64,000 bases of DNA from Thiohalobacter thiocyanaticus (GTDB lineage: Bacteria; Pseudomonadota; Gammaproteobacteria; Thiohalobacterales; Thiohalobacteraceae), in NCBI RefSeq assembly GCF_003932505.1, contig NZ_QZMU01000002.1:1-64000 (forward strand). The letters run 5' to 3'. A program made the translations under genes and the position numbers. Of the stretch, positions 9,934 through 16,674 are shown in pieces. The notes below the pieces were generated by a model. It ran no database searches. It worked only from the letters and a program-made list of their open reading frames with translations, and had not been told where the DNA came from. Every line of letters begins with the position of its first letter. Position 1 is the stretch's first letter.

Positions 9934-10311
9934 ATGACAGACAAAGGAATCCCCCTGAGCGATGCTGACAAAGCGGAGATCGATCACTTCATCCGCAGGC
10001 GCTCTATTGATCCAGCCCACTTCACCGAACCTTTCTGCGAACTGACCGCAGACGCGTCAAGGTTCAAAGACTTCACAGACGGAGATCCGCAGTTGATGCG
10101 TGAGGCATTGGCCAATATTCGCGGAATCAAGGAACGGGCTATGGAGGCACTGTACGGGGTCAACTGGCTGCTCCAACACGCACGCGATGGCAACAATGCA
10201 GTTGTCTGGGCGAAAGAGCCGCTAATGTTGCTCACCGAACTGGTGCAGGATATGGACGCCATAGACCGCGAGATTGTGGATCACATGATCAACGGGAGGA
10301 ATGCAGCATGA
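9934..10311 (+). CDS. hypothetical protein, 125 aa
   Basis: The ATG follows AGGAGATCTC. The protein is soluble, acidic and helical, with no recognised domain (ELTADASRFKDFTDGD, RAMEALYGVNWLLQHA). It is the first of three genes coupled by ATGA-type overlaps (9934-10966) behind the 9756 terminator. They probably form one phage accessory operon. Confidence 0.65.
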   Translation: MTDKGIPLSDADKAEIDHFIRRRSIDPAHFTEPFCELTADASRFKDFTDGDPQLMREALANIRGIKERAMEALYGVNWLLQHARDGNNAVVWAKEPLMLLTELVQDMDAIDREIVDHMINGRNAA

Positions 10312-10589
10312 GCGTCCCGGAGCCCATACAACAGATTCTTGATGGCGCACCTCTGCCTACCAAGACAATCACCCTTGAGGTCGATTTACCAGACTGGGCG
10401 CGATACCTGGCCCAAGACAAGGACGGCACATGGCGCATTTTCGTCGGACCGCCTACCGCAACAGGGGGCGGCCCTCACTACCCCGCCTGGTGGGATGCAG
10501 GCCGATTCCGGTCCGAGATACTGGTCCAAGGTCATACACCTAACCCAGGCTGGCGGAACACGCTTCACCCAATCCACGACACCGAATGA
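10308..10589 (+). CDS. hypothetical protein, 93 aa
   Basis: The ATGAGC start overlaps the previous stop. The protein has a beta-type composition with many Pro, Gly and Trp residues (LPDWARYLAQDKDGTWRIF, GGGPHYPAWWDAG). The family is not recognised. It is the middle gene of the three-gene accessory unit. Confidence 0.6.
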   Translation: MSVPEPIQQILDGAPLPTKTITLEVDLPDWARYLAQDKDGTWRIFVGPPTATGGGPHYPAWWDAGRFRSEILVQGHTPNPGWRNTLHPIHDTE

Positions 10590-10606
10590 TGAGAGGGGAT
10601 ATCACA

Positions 10607-10966
10607 ATGAGCGAACCCGCATATAAGGATTTTGCTTGCCGTCTTCAAGACTCACTGATCGAACAGGGTATCGTGTCCAAGGCAGATCAGGAGGATGCAG
10701 TAGCCAGGGCTGCAGAGGTTACAAAGCGCACTGCAAGGCGGTACCTCAGTGGCCTGAATCGGCCGCAGTATTTTGATCCGCTCAGCGGTATGGCGGATGT
10801 CTGCAAGGTCATGCCTATGTGGCTTTATTCAGGTGAAGGGCCTCGCACAAAACGCGAAGAGGAATTCTATTGGCAACTGCTGAAGATGCCACCCGATGAC
10901 AGGATGGCCCTGCATAGGGCGTTGACTCTCCTGCCCGTGAAAACAGCCAACACTGCTTACCAGTAG
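10607..10966 (+). CDS. helix-turn-helix protein, 119 aa
   Basis: The start at 10607 is preferred because GAGAGGGG lies about 10 bp upstream; a longer frame begins at 10586. Residues about 25-50 (DAVARAAEVTKRTARRYLSG) look like a helix-turn-helix, with a tryptophan-rich segment after it. It is probably an element-encoded DNA-binding regulator; target unknown. A repeat-borne terminator follows at 11088. Confidence 0.55.
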   Translation: MSEPAYKDFACRLQDSLIEQGIVSKADQEDAVARAAEVTKRTARRYLSGLNRPQYFDPLSGMADVCKVMPMWLYSGEGPRTKREEEFYWQLLKMPPDDRMALHRALTLLPVKTANTAYQ

Positions 10967-11036
10967 GGAAGGCGGGATTACAGAAATATAATCCCCGGCT
11001 TACAGAACCCTGCCGGTCTGTTTGAGAGAATGCCTC

Positions 11037-11114
11037 GGCGCTGAGCGACAATCTGTCAGCGACCCGATACAGTCAGGGAAGGCGCAGCCCCCGTCCATGT
11101 GGCGGGGGTTTTTG
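11037..11114 (+). repeat. direct repeat copy 1 with terminator hairpin
   Basis: 78 bp beginning GGCGCTGAGCGAC and containing TCAGCGACCCGATACAGTC. It is nearly identical to 13703-13778. Its 3' end is an intrinsic terminator: CCCCCG (11088-11093), CGGGGG (11103-11108), then TTTTT. It ends the plus-strand unit 9934-10966, and its right edge is 6 bp from the convergent gene at 11121. Confidence 0.85.
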
Positions 11115-11120
11115 TGTGCG

Positions 11121-11915
11121 CTATTTCTTGCGGGCTATGCCGATCAGGCCGAGGAGGCCGGAGCCGAATAGCCATGCGGCGGCAGGGATAGGGACGACCG
11201 ACGCTCCCACATCACCATCATGCACCGCCCATGATTGATAATTACCGTACTTATAACCGGGAGCATTATTACCATAACTCATATCGAAGTGCCAGGCATA
11301 ATGGTCATTATCTGGTGCGTACTCCATGGCAGTCCAAAAATAAGCGTGTTTGACATTTGAGAACGGCCCAGTATTCGATATCCCCCAGCCTGGCTGGGGG
11401 CCGCTGCATGACGATGTAGTTGAAAGGCTAGGATCACAATAAGACAGATTACCTAATGTGTTGAAGGACATATGCGCTAGCTCGTTGGCTGTGCTGCCCG
11501 CATACATAGTTCCAGGGGCACTTATGTTAGTGCCACGGTCTTCGGTGCCAATATATGAAAAGTTTTCATCGTTAGCAGTGGTACCATCAATCGGGTTAGC
11601 ATAGGGTAATCGCCAGCCAGTGATGCCACTGCCGTAGGGATCTAAGGTAGCCGCCCAAGCGTTGGCATCAGACCAGGTCATTTCCGTACCGGCATAGAAC
11701 ACGTCCGCCATCCAGGTCACGTCCAACACCGTGTCGTAATATGCCTCGGTAGTGGCAGCATTGCCGTCAAGGTCGCGGCCTTGTAGGGTGGTTTCCCAAG
11801 TGCCCTGCCCACTAACAGAGACATCGAAAGTGCCAGAAGAGGCTGCGAAAACTGTTGATCCTGTACATGCAATTAGAGAGCACGCCGCAATGGCGCTAAG
11901 TGTCTGCTTTTTCAT
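11121..11915 (-). CDS. secreted DUF1566-like protein with VPLPA-type C-terminal anchor
   Basis: 264 residues. It has a signal peptide (MKKQTLSAIAACSLIACTG, cleavage near FAA). The body carries repeated aromatic motifs of the Lcl/DUF1566 type (TWSDANAWAATLDPYG, GWRLPY, HAYFWTAMEY). The tail is VPIPAAAWLFGSGLLGLIG followed by ARKK, a PEP-CTERM/VPLPA sorting signal recognised by exosortase in EPS-producing bacteria. Exported and probably surface-attached. No exosortase is in the window, so sorting depends on genes elsewhere. It lies inside the mobile region between the two repeat copies. Confidence 0.8.
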   Translation of the reverse strand: MKKQTLSAIAACSLIACTGSTVFAASSGTFDVSVSGQGTWETTLQGRDLDGNAATTEAYYDTVLDVTWMADVFYAGTEMTWSDANAWAATLDPYGSGITGWRLPYANPIDGTTANDENFSYIGTEDRGTNISAPGTMYAGSTANELAHMSFNTLGNLSYCDPSLSTTSSCSGPQPGWGISNTGPFSNVKHAYFWTAMEYAPDNDHYAWHFDMSYGNNAPGYKYGNYQSWAVHDGDVGASVVPIPAAAWLFGSGLLGLIGIARKK

Positions 11916-12403
11916 GGTTTCCTCCGAGGTGTTATTAGTCTTGGTTAGGGCTATTTTGCCCTTTAGTATTTAGCGTACCATATGAAAGACCCTAATCAAG
12001 TTAGGTTAAGAGGAAATTACACCGACTATCATTGCCGAATCGGGGCCGGATGCCTGAAACAACTATCCAAGATCAGAAAATTTCTTGAAATTAATTAATA
12101 ACCTATTGTTTATTAATGGGTGATATTGGACTACAAATCCGTGTGCCTCGGCTCAACTCCGGGCCCAGCCTCCCTCTCAAGTCCCTAATTCACCTCGAAC
12201 AAATAGTCCCACTGGAATTGGGATGCAGCACTACAGCCGCCTCCAGGCGGTTATTTTGTGCCTGAAATACGCTAAGCCATGGCCCGCGATTGATTGCTGT
12301 GCTAGGGCAATCTTGTAGTTGCCTCCTCTCTGGCTCCATCTACCGGACCCTATAAATACTTAAAATCATTGCGCTCGCCCTGAAGAAATTGCAGTGACAT
12401 GTT
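11916..12403. other. gene-free AT-rich intergenic stretch
   Basis: No coding frame is supported. It holds several perfect small palindromes: AATTTC-TT-GAAATT (12079-12092) and ATTAATAA / TTATTAAT (12094-12101 with 12110-12117). It lies upstream of the DUF1566 gene and downstream of the SRAP gene, so it may contain the promoter of the former. Confidence 0.5.
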
Positions 12404-13075
12404 TCACGTAGCTTCCCAAGGTTCTATCACTTTCGATGCATCCAATCGGGTGTAATAACCTACGTGGAAGCCTTCCCACCCCTCACCTGATACAGGCTGT
12501 AGCAACGACTGCAACTGCCCAGGCTTCGCCTCCGGGTCCAGCCATTGCCCCCATGCCGCAGCCAGTAGAATAGCTGGCATTCGGGGGTGTATCTCCCCAA
12601 CCACGCTGTTGGGTTCAGTTGTGACGATGGCGCAGGAATCGAAGCCCTCCCCGCCTTCTGGCGGCTCCCAGCGCCCCCACAGGCCCGCCATGAAGAACGG
12701 CTGCCCATCCTGGCGATGGAAGTAATACTGCGGCTTGCGCTTCTCTCCGGTGTCCCTGGGCTCATAGAAGCCATCGGCAGCGATCAGGCAGCGGAAGTGC
12801 TGGAAGGGGAAGCGCCATAGGCGGCTACTGGTCAAGGTCTCAGCCTTGGCATTGATGGTGGAATATCGGGTCTTAGGCTGCTTCTCGAAGGGCGGGATAT
12901 ACGGCCAGCGCAGTAGAGCCAGCTCCCGCACCCCATCCGCACTGATCCGGCAGGCCAGCACTGGCTGTCCCGGCAGGATGTTGTACCGGGGCGGCAGGTC
13001 ATCCAGGTCGCATTGCGCCTGCGTCATCTCGGCAAAGCGCTGCGGCGGGGTAGTTCGGGCGAAGCGGCCGCACAT
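12404..13075 (-). CDS. SRAP / YedK-HMCES family protein
   Basis: 223 residues from the ATG giving MCGRF, so Cys2 becomes the N-terminal nucleophile. Conserved points visible are YNILPGQP with the Asn, AADGFYEP with the Glu, and HPRMP with the His. The family forms a thiazolidine cross-link with abasic sites in single-stranded DNA and protects them. A longer frame upstream (to 13147) would bury Cys2 and is rejected. It lies in the accessory part of the element. A LexA-like sequence lies about 85 bp upstream. Confidence 0.9.
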   Translation of the reverse strand: MCGRFARTTPPQRFAEMTQAQCDLDDLPPRYNILPGQPVLACRISADGVRELALLRWPYIPPFEKQPKTRYSTINAKAETLTSSRLWRFPFQHFRCLIAADGFYEPRDTGEKRKPQYYFHRQDGQPFFMAGLWGRWEPPEGGEGFDSCAIVTTEPNSVVGEIHPRMPAILLAAAWGQWLDPEAKPGQLQSLLQPVSGEGWEGFHVGYYTRLDASKVIEPWEAT

Positions 13076-13137
13076 GGCAGAGACTCCGGTCGTGGGCAGT
13101 CCCCGAAATATACAGAATTCAGCCGGATAGCCCAACG

Positions 13138-13587
13138 ATGCAGGCACCCGTCCGGATGCTGTATATTTATCCAGTGATTCCCGCAGTCGAATATCCCTAC
13201 CTTGGACGAGATATCCGGGTCCGTTTCAGCGTGCCCGGCGTCTGTCTGCCCGTGCGTACCCGCTCAGGCGGCGTCCTGCTACTGCCCTGGGGGCAACGGG
13301 AAGGCGAGCCCGGCCCCTTCCCCCTGGGCAGCTGTGCCAGCCTGGAGGCGATCAAGGCCGGCGAGTGGGACTACTGGTTCCCGATCCCGGTAAAGCTGCC
13401 CCTGACCCGAATGCTTGAGCTGGACCGCCACCGGCGCTGCAGCTGGTCCTTTCCCCTGGTTCGGGGGAATTGCGTCCAGGGCCTTGTAGCGAGGGATGGG
13501 GCTGAGCAGCGGGTGTATGTGGTCACTTTCTGGTGTGAGGATGAAGGGGTGCAGTTGCCGCGAGTGATGGTCAGCCCTGGATGCTAA
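13138..13587 (+). CDS. hypothetical protein, 149 aa
   Basis: Divergent from the SRAP gene. Starts at 13138 or 13156 are possible, and neither has a strong ribosome-binding site. The protein is beta-rich with many Pro, Arg and Trp residues (GVLLLPWGQREGEPG, DYWFPIPVKLPLTRM). No signal peptide and no recognised family. The unit ends at the second repeat-borne terminator (13754-13777). Confidence 0.5.
   Translation: MQAPVRMLYIYPVIPAVEYPYLGRDIRVRFSVPGVCLPVRTRSGGVLLLPWGQREGEPGPFPLGSCASLEAIKAGEWDYWFPIPVKLPLTRMLELDRHRRCSWSFPLVRGNCVQGLVARDGAEQRVYVVTFWCEDEGVQLPRVMVSPGC
13159..13174. promoter_or_regulatory. LexA-box-like sequence between SRAP gene and 13138 ORF
   Basis: CTGTATATTTATCCAG matches the gammaproteobacterial SOS box pattern CTGT-N8-ACAG except for one base. 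A mirror half-site AAATATACAG lies at 13106-13115, nearer the SRAP gene. It overlaps the start of the plus-strand ORF if translation begins at 13138. Regulation by LexA is inferred only. Confidence 0.3.
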
Positions 13588-13702
13588 TCAACCTGCAGGG
13601 AGCAGCCGCATGATGGGCGTTTACAACCAGAGCATGAAATGGCTTACAGATGGATAATCCAGGACTGACAGGCTTCAGCCAAGCCCTGTCGGATACTGCA
13701 GG

Positions 13703-13778
13703 GGCGCTAAGCGACTATCTGTCAGCGACCCGATACAGTCAGGGGAGGCGTAGCCCCGTCCATGTGGCGGGGTTTTTG
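13703..13778 (+). repeat. direct repeat copy 2 with terminator hairpin
   Basis: 76 bp matching 11037-11114 with four substitutions and two single-base indels. The indels sit opposite each other in the hairpin (CCCCG 13754-13758, CGGGG 13768-13772, then TTTTT), so the stem is preserved. It terminates the 13138-13587 unit. Confidence 0.85.
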
Positions 13779-13790
13779 ATTACTGTATAA

Positions 13791-13819
13791 CAAAAAAATA
13801 AGCCCGAAAAAAATCGGGC
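13791..13819 (-). terminator. terminator of the toxin-antitoxin-like operon
   Basis: GCCCGA (13802-13807) and TCGGGC (13814-13819) form a hairpin with A-runs on the plus strand. Read on the minus strand it is a stem followed by a T-rich tail, downstream of the gene ending at 13850. Confidence 0.65.
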
Positions 13820-13849
13820 CACAATGAATTCTATATCCTTGTAAATTGT

Positions 13850-14194
13850 TCAAGCTCGCTTACGAGATTCTTCAATTTCTTCCATTTGCCTTTGTTCCTT
13901 AGCTTCTTGTTCTTCTGCTCGAACGCACTCTCGTAGCAGCCTTTTCGTTTCTGAGTCAGCGAATCTCTTTAGGATTTGGCGCATCAGTGTTTGATAGCCA
14001 ATGCCATTAATCTTCGCGATTAGCTTGAAGTCTTCGATAAGCGATTTTTGCAGACGAATAGAGATCATCTGAAGCTCTAATGCCTCATCGATTGTGCTTT
14101 CGTTTATATCGGCGACTTCGACGTATTTTTCGTCGCGTCCCAATTCGCCGGTTTCCCAGGCTTCTTCAGTTCCGCGGATTTTGCGCTTAGCCAT
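13850..14194 (-). CDS. CopG/BrnA-like antitoxin, 114 aa
   Basis: The central segment MISIRLQKSLIEDFKLIAK and the following GYQTLMRQILKRF have the beta strand and two helices of a ribbon-helix-helix DNA-binding domain, as in CopG-type antitoxins. A charged Glu/Arg/Lys-rich C-terminal helix follows. It is second in a minus-strand pair after the toxin-like gene, separated by 62 bp. Toxin-first order is typical of BrnT/BrnA-like modules. It probably represses its own operon through the palindrome at 14595. Confidence 0.65.
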   Translation of the reverse strand: MAKRKIRGTEEAWETGELGRDEKYVEVADINESTIDEALELQMISIRLQKSLIEDFKLIAKINGIGYQTLMRQILKRFADSETKRLLRECVRAEEQEAKEQRQMEEIEESRKRA

Positions 14195-14256
14195 GATTGT
14201 TCCTTCGTGAGCTGAGCGAGTGACATATATAGAAATGTCTATAGTTGTATATACGA

Positions 14257-14541
14257 TTACATGGCGTATTTCTCGTAAATGCGAATTTCCTTAGAATTTG
14301 CCGGATAGGCCGTTTTAATGTAAATGTCGCCATCTTCCATAATGAAAACGACTTTCAATATCCTCCCGAAGTAAGTTTCCGCCACGAACCACTGACTAGG
14401 TGGATCTGTTAAATGCTCTTCACGAGTGTCTTTGAGAAAACCACCCTCACGTGTAGCAAAACACTGGATGACTTCCTCTTCGCTAACGCTGTGCTTTTCG
14501 ATCAGTTTAGCCTTCACCCTGCTCGATACAATTAAAGCCAT
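14257..14541 (-). CDS. BrnT/RelE-fold-like toxin candidate, 94 aa
   Basis: 94 residues: SRVKAKLIEKHSVSEEEV at the start, then strands WFVAETYFGRILKVVFIM and DIYIKTAYPANSKEI with a final RIYEKYAM. The layout (KH-VSxEEVxxxF, R-LKVVF, KTAYPA) resembles small RNase-type toxins such as BrnT. I have not identified catalytic residues. Inference rests on the paired antitoxin and a palindromic operator upstream. Confidence 0.6.
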   Translation of the reverse strand: MALIVSSRVKAKLIEKHSVSEEEVIQCFATREGGFLKDTREEHLTDPPSQWFVAETYFGRILKVVFIMEDGDIYIKTAYPANSKEIRIYEKYAM

Positions 14542-14594
14542 CGTCCGTAACCATCGTTCTGTTTAGCGGCATACGCACCACAATCTGTATATCT

Positions 14595-14608
14595 CTTGTA
14601 TATACAAG
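14595..14608. promoter_or_regulatory. palindromic operator candidate of the toxin-antitoxin pair
   Basis: CTTGTATATACAAG is a perfect 14-bp palindrome 54 bp upstream of the toxin-like start. A partial copy (GTTGTATATACGA) lies between the two genes at about 14243-14255. Autoregulated TA operons usually have such sites. Confidence 0.45.
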
Positions 14609-14785
14609 CGTATAGACGTACATGGACCTGGTCAAGGAGAAAAATCCTAGTCCAGGTGAGAGGCGAGAAATATATTTCCTTTTAAATTAGTTGGTTATAG
14701 TGCCGATGGCACATTTTGAAAATGTTAGGTAGGAAGTTGGGTAGATATATAAAATAATAATAACTAACTGTTTTATAAGGATAAT

Positions 14786-14875
14786 TGGCGGAGGGGGTGG
14801 GATTCGAACCCACGGAGGTCGTTAAACCTCGCCGGTTTTCAAGACCGGTGCTTTCAACCGCTCAGCCACCCCTCC
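14786..14875 (-). tRNA. tRNA-Ser (anticodon UGA)
   Basis: Read on the minus strand it begins GGAGGGGTGGCTGAG and ends CCCCTCC-G-CCA, giving a 7-bp acceptor stem and encoded CCA. The anticodon loop is CTTGAAA with anticodon TGA (14839-14841). A long variable arm (CGAGGTTTAACGACCTC) is typical of serine tRNAs, and the T-loop GTTCGAATC is present. The gene is intact. Its 3' end faces the decayed phage element, as expected for an integration site. Confidence 0.97.
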
Positions 14876-15133
14876 GGATCGTGCCTGATCCAACCCCGGG
14901 CGGAACCGGGGAATGTCGCCGCCGATGACGGCAACCCGCCCTGAGCCGGGCGCCCGGCTCAGGCGGCCGCATTATGCCCCGGGACGGCGGCGAAGCCAAG
15001 GTTTTTTCAAGGGAAATCGCCCCCATATCAAGACCGCTGGCCTTGTCCCGTCGGGACCATCCCGGTATGCTGAACTTTAGATTGAGTCAACGTGTCATAG
15101 TGGTAGTCAATTCCACAGGAGGACGAACCGACA

Positions 15134-15805
15134 ATGAACACCCCTGAACAGATGATGGCCCGCTCGCAGACGGCGACGCTGGCCACCAACAAGCTGCTGC
15201 GCAACACCTTCACCATGCTGTCCATGAGCCTGATCTTCAGCGCAATCATGGCCAGTGTGTCGATCGTGATGTCGGCCGGCTTCGGTATGTCCCTGGTCGC
15301 CATGCTGGTGGCCTTCGGCCTGCTCTGGTTCGCGCTGCCGCGCACCGAGAACTCCGCCGCCGGTATCGGCGTCGTATTCGCCTTCACCGGCCTGCTGGGC
15401 TTCAGCCTGGGACCCATCCTGACCCACTACCTGGCATTGCCAAACGGCGGCCAGTTGATCGCCACTGCCCTGGGCGGCACCGGCGTGATCTTCATGGGCC
15501 TGTCCGGTTACGCCATGACCACCAAACGTGATTTCAGCTTCATGGCCGGCTTCCTGTTCGTGGGCCTGATCGTGGTCATGATCGCGGCGATCGCCAACAT
15601 CTTCCTGGCCATTCCGGCCATGTCGCTGGCCATCTCCGCCGCGGTGGTGCTGCTGATGAGCGGGCTGATCCTGTTCGACGTCAGTCGCATCGTCAATGGT
15701 GGCGAGACCAACTACCTGCGGGCGACGGTGGCTCTGTACCTGGACATACACAACCTGTTCATCCACCTGTTGCACCTGCTGGCGGCCTTCAGCGGGCGCG
15801 AATAG
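15134..15805 (+). CDS. Bax inhibitor-1/YccA family membrane protein
   Basis: 223 residues, start preceded by AGGAGG. About seven hydrophobic segments span the length, with the family's ISAAVVLLMSGLILFDVSRI around 175-195 and YLDIHNLFIHLLHLL at the end. YccA-type proteins sit in the inner membrane and, in E. coli, modulate FtsH proteolysis. It is divergent from tRNA-Ser(UGA), an adjacency also known beside serT in E. coli. A strong terminator follows at 15838. Confidence 0.9.
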   Translation: MNTPEQMMARSQTATLATNKLLRNTFTMLSMSLIFSAIMASVSIVMSAGFGMSLVAMLVAFGLLWFALPRTENSAAGIGVVFAFTGLLGFSLGPILTHYLALPNGGQLIATALGGTGVIFMGLSGYAMTTKRDFSFMAGFLFVGLIVVMIAAIANIFLAIPAMSLAISAAVVLLMSGLILFDVSRIVNGGETNYLRATVALYLDIHNLFIHLLHLLAAFSGRE

Positions 15806-15837
15806 CTCCGGCGGCCAGTCGCTGACGCAGGCCAGCC

Positions 15838-15868
15838 AGGCCACGGTTTCGCCGTGGCCTGTTTTTTT
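15838..15868 (+). terminator. intrinsic terminator after the YccA-family gene
   Basis: AGGCCACGG-TTTCG-CCGTGGCCT is a perfect 9-bp stem followed by a run of seven T after one G. Confidence 0.85.
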
Positions 15869-15881
15869 GGAGGGAACCGGC

Positions 15882-16070
15882 ATGGAAATGTGGATGAAGA
15901 TCGGGGTGGCCGCGCTGCTGGGCGTGATGGTCTGGCGGTTGTGGCCGGCGGCCAACCACTGGCTCAAGCACGGACCACGTGGCAGCAGCCAGGACTGGCA
16001 GGCGGCACTGCTGCCGATCCTGGTGGTCGTGGCCTTCGTGGTGCTGCTGATCCTGCTGGTGCGGGGTTAG
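15882..16070 (+). CDS. small membrane protein, 62 aa
   Basis: The ATG at 15882 has GGAGG 9 bp upstream, overlapping the end of the preceding terminator's T-run. The sequence has two hydrophobic segments (IGVAALLGVMVWRLWP and LLPILVVVAFVVLLILLV) around a basic loop (HWLKHGPRGSSQDWQ). Function unknown. Confidence 0.65.
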   Translation: MEMWMKIGVAALLGVMVWRLWPAANHWLKHGPRGSSQDWQAALLPILVVVAFVVLLILLVRG

Positions 16071-16099
16071 GTTGGCGCATAAATCCCCCCTCACCCCTG

Positions 16100-16124
16100 C
16101 CCCTCTCCCCGGCGGGGAGAGGGG
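16100..16124. terminator. hairpin between convergent genes
   Basis: CCCCTCTCCCC-GGC-GGGGAGAGGGG, an 11-bp perfect stem without a T-run, lies between the 62-aa protein gene and the gene on the other strand ending at 16134. It could be a weak bidirectional terminator or a copy of a dispersed GC-rich palindrome. Confidence 0.4.
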
Positions 16125-16133
16125 ATGGTTGTG

Positions 16134-16670
16134 TCAGACCGCCATGGCGCTGGTGACCTCGAAGTCCTCGAAGCTGTTCTTCAGCCAGCGATAGGCCGTG
16201 TGCCGCGCCCAGCGGGTCAGGGCCTCGTCGTTTTCCCGCTTCTGAAACACCCCCACCACCAGACCCACCTTGATGGTATCCGGCGTGTAGTGTTCGACCA
16301 GCTCATTGTAGGCATTGAGCTGGGAGGGCCGCACCGTGGGCATGGTAAATGCCACGGTCTGCACCGACTGGAAACTCAGACTGGCGAAGATGGGCCGCAG
16401 CTTGCGGTGAATCTCCTCGCGCACCAGGTTGGCGACGAACCAGCTGGTATGGGAAGCGGCCTCGAGCAGCTCCGGATCCAGTCCGCCATTGTTCTCGAAG
16501 AAATCCAGCGCCGGGTAATAGCCCAGTTCGTGCTCGCGTACATAGGCCACCACCTGATCGGCCAGCTCGGTACCGATGACATAGGGCGAGGATGGCAGGT
16601 GGCGTTCGAAAACGTGTTCCGGCAGTCGAACGAGTATGTTGAGTGCGATCCTGTTGAGCTGGATGGACAC
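16134..16670 (-). CDS. uncharacterised protein coupled to dsrS-like gene, 178 aa
   Basis: A GTG at 16670 begins SIQLNRIALNILVRLP, 4 bp after the dsrS-like stop. The frame extends further upstream but there gives Pro/Ser/Cys-rich shadow sequence, so the GTG is preferred. The protein is soluble, with mixed helix and strand (SPYVIGTELADQVVAYVR, TPDTIKVGLVVGVFQKRE). Family not recognised. Tight coupling suggests a shared role with the dsrS-like protein. Confidence 0.65.
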   Translation of the reverse strand: MSIQLNRIALNILVRLPEHVFERHLPSSPYVIGTELADQVVAYVREHELGYYPALDFFENNGGLDPELLEAASHTSWFVANLVREEIHRKLRPIFASLSFQSVQTVAFTMPTVRPSQLNAYNELVEHYTPDTIKVGLVVGVFQKRENDEALTRWARHTAYRWLKNSFEDFEVTSAMAV

Positions 16671-16674
16671 GCGA

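Noticed and set aside
11037-13778. The two direct repeats as attL/attR of the whole element
   Set aside because: They enclose only three accessory genes and each contains a working terminator; the tRNA 3' end is a better boundary.
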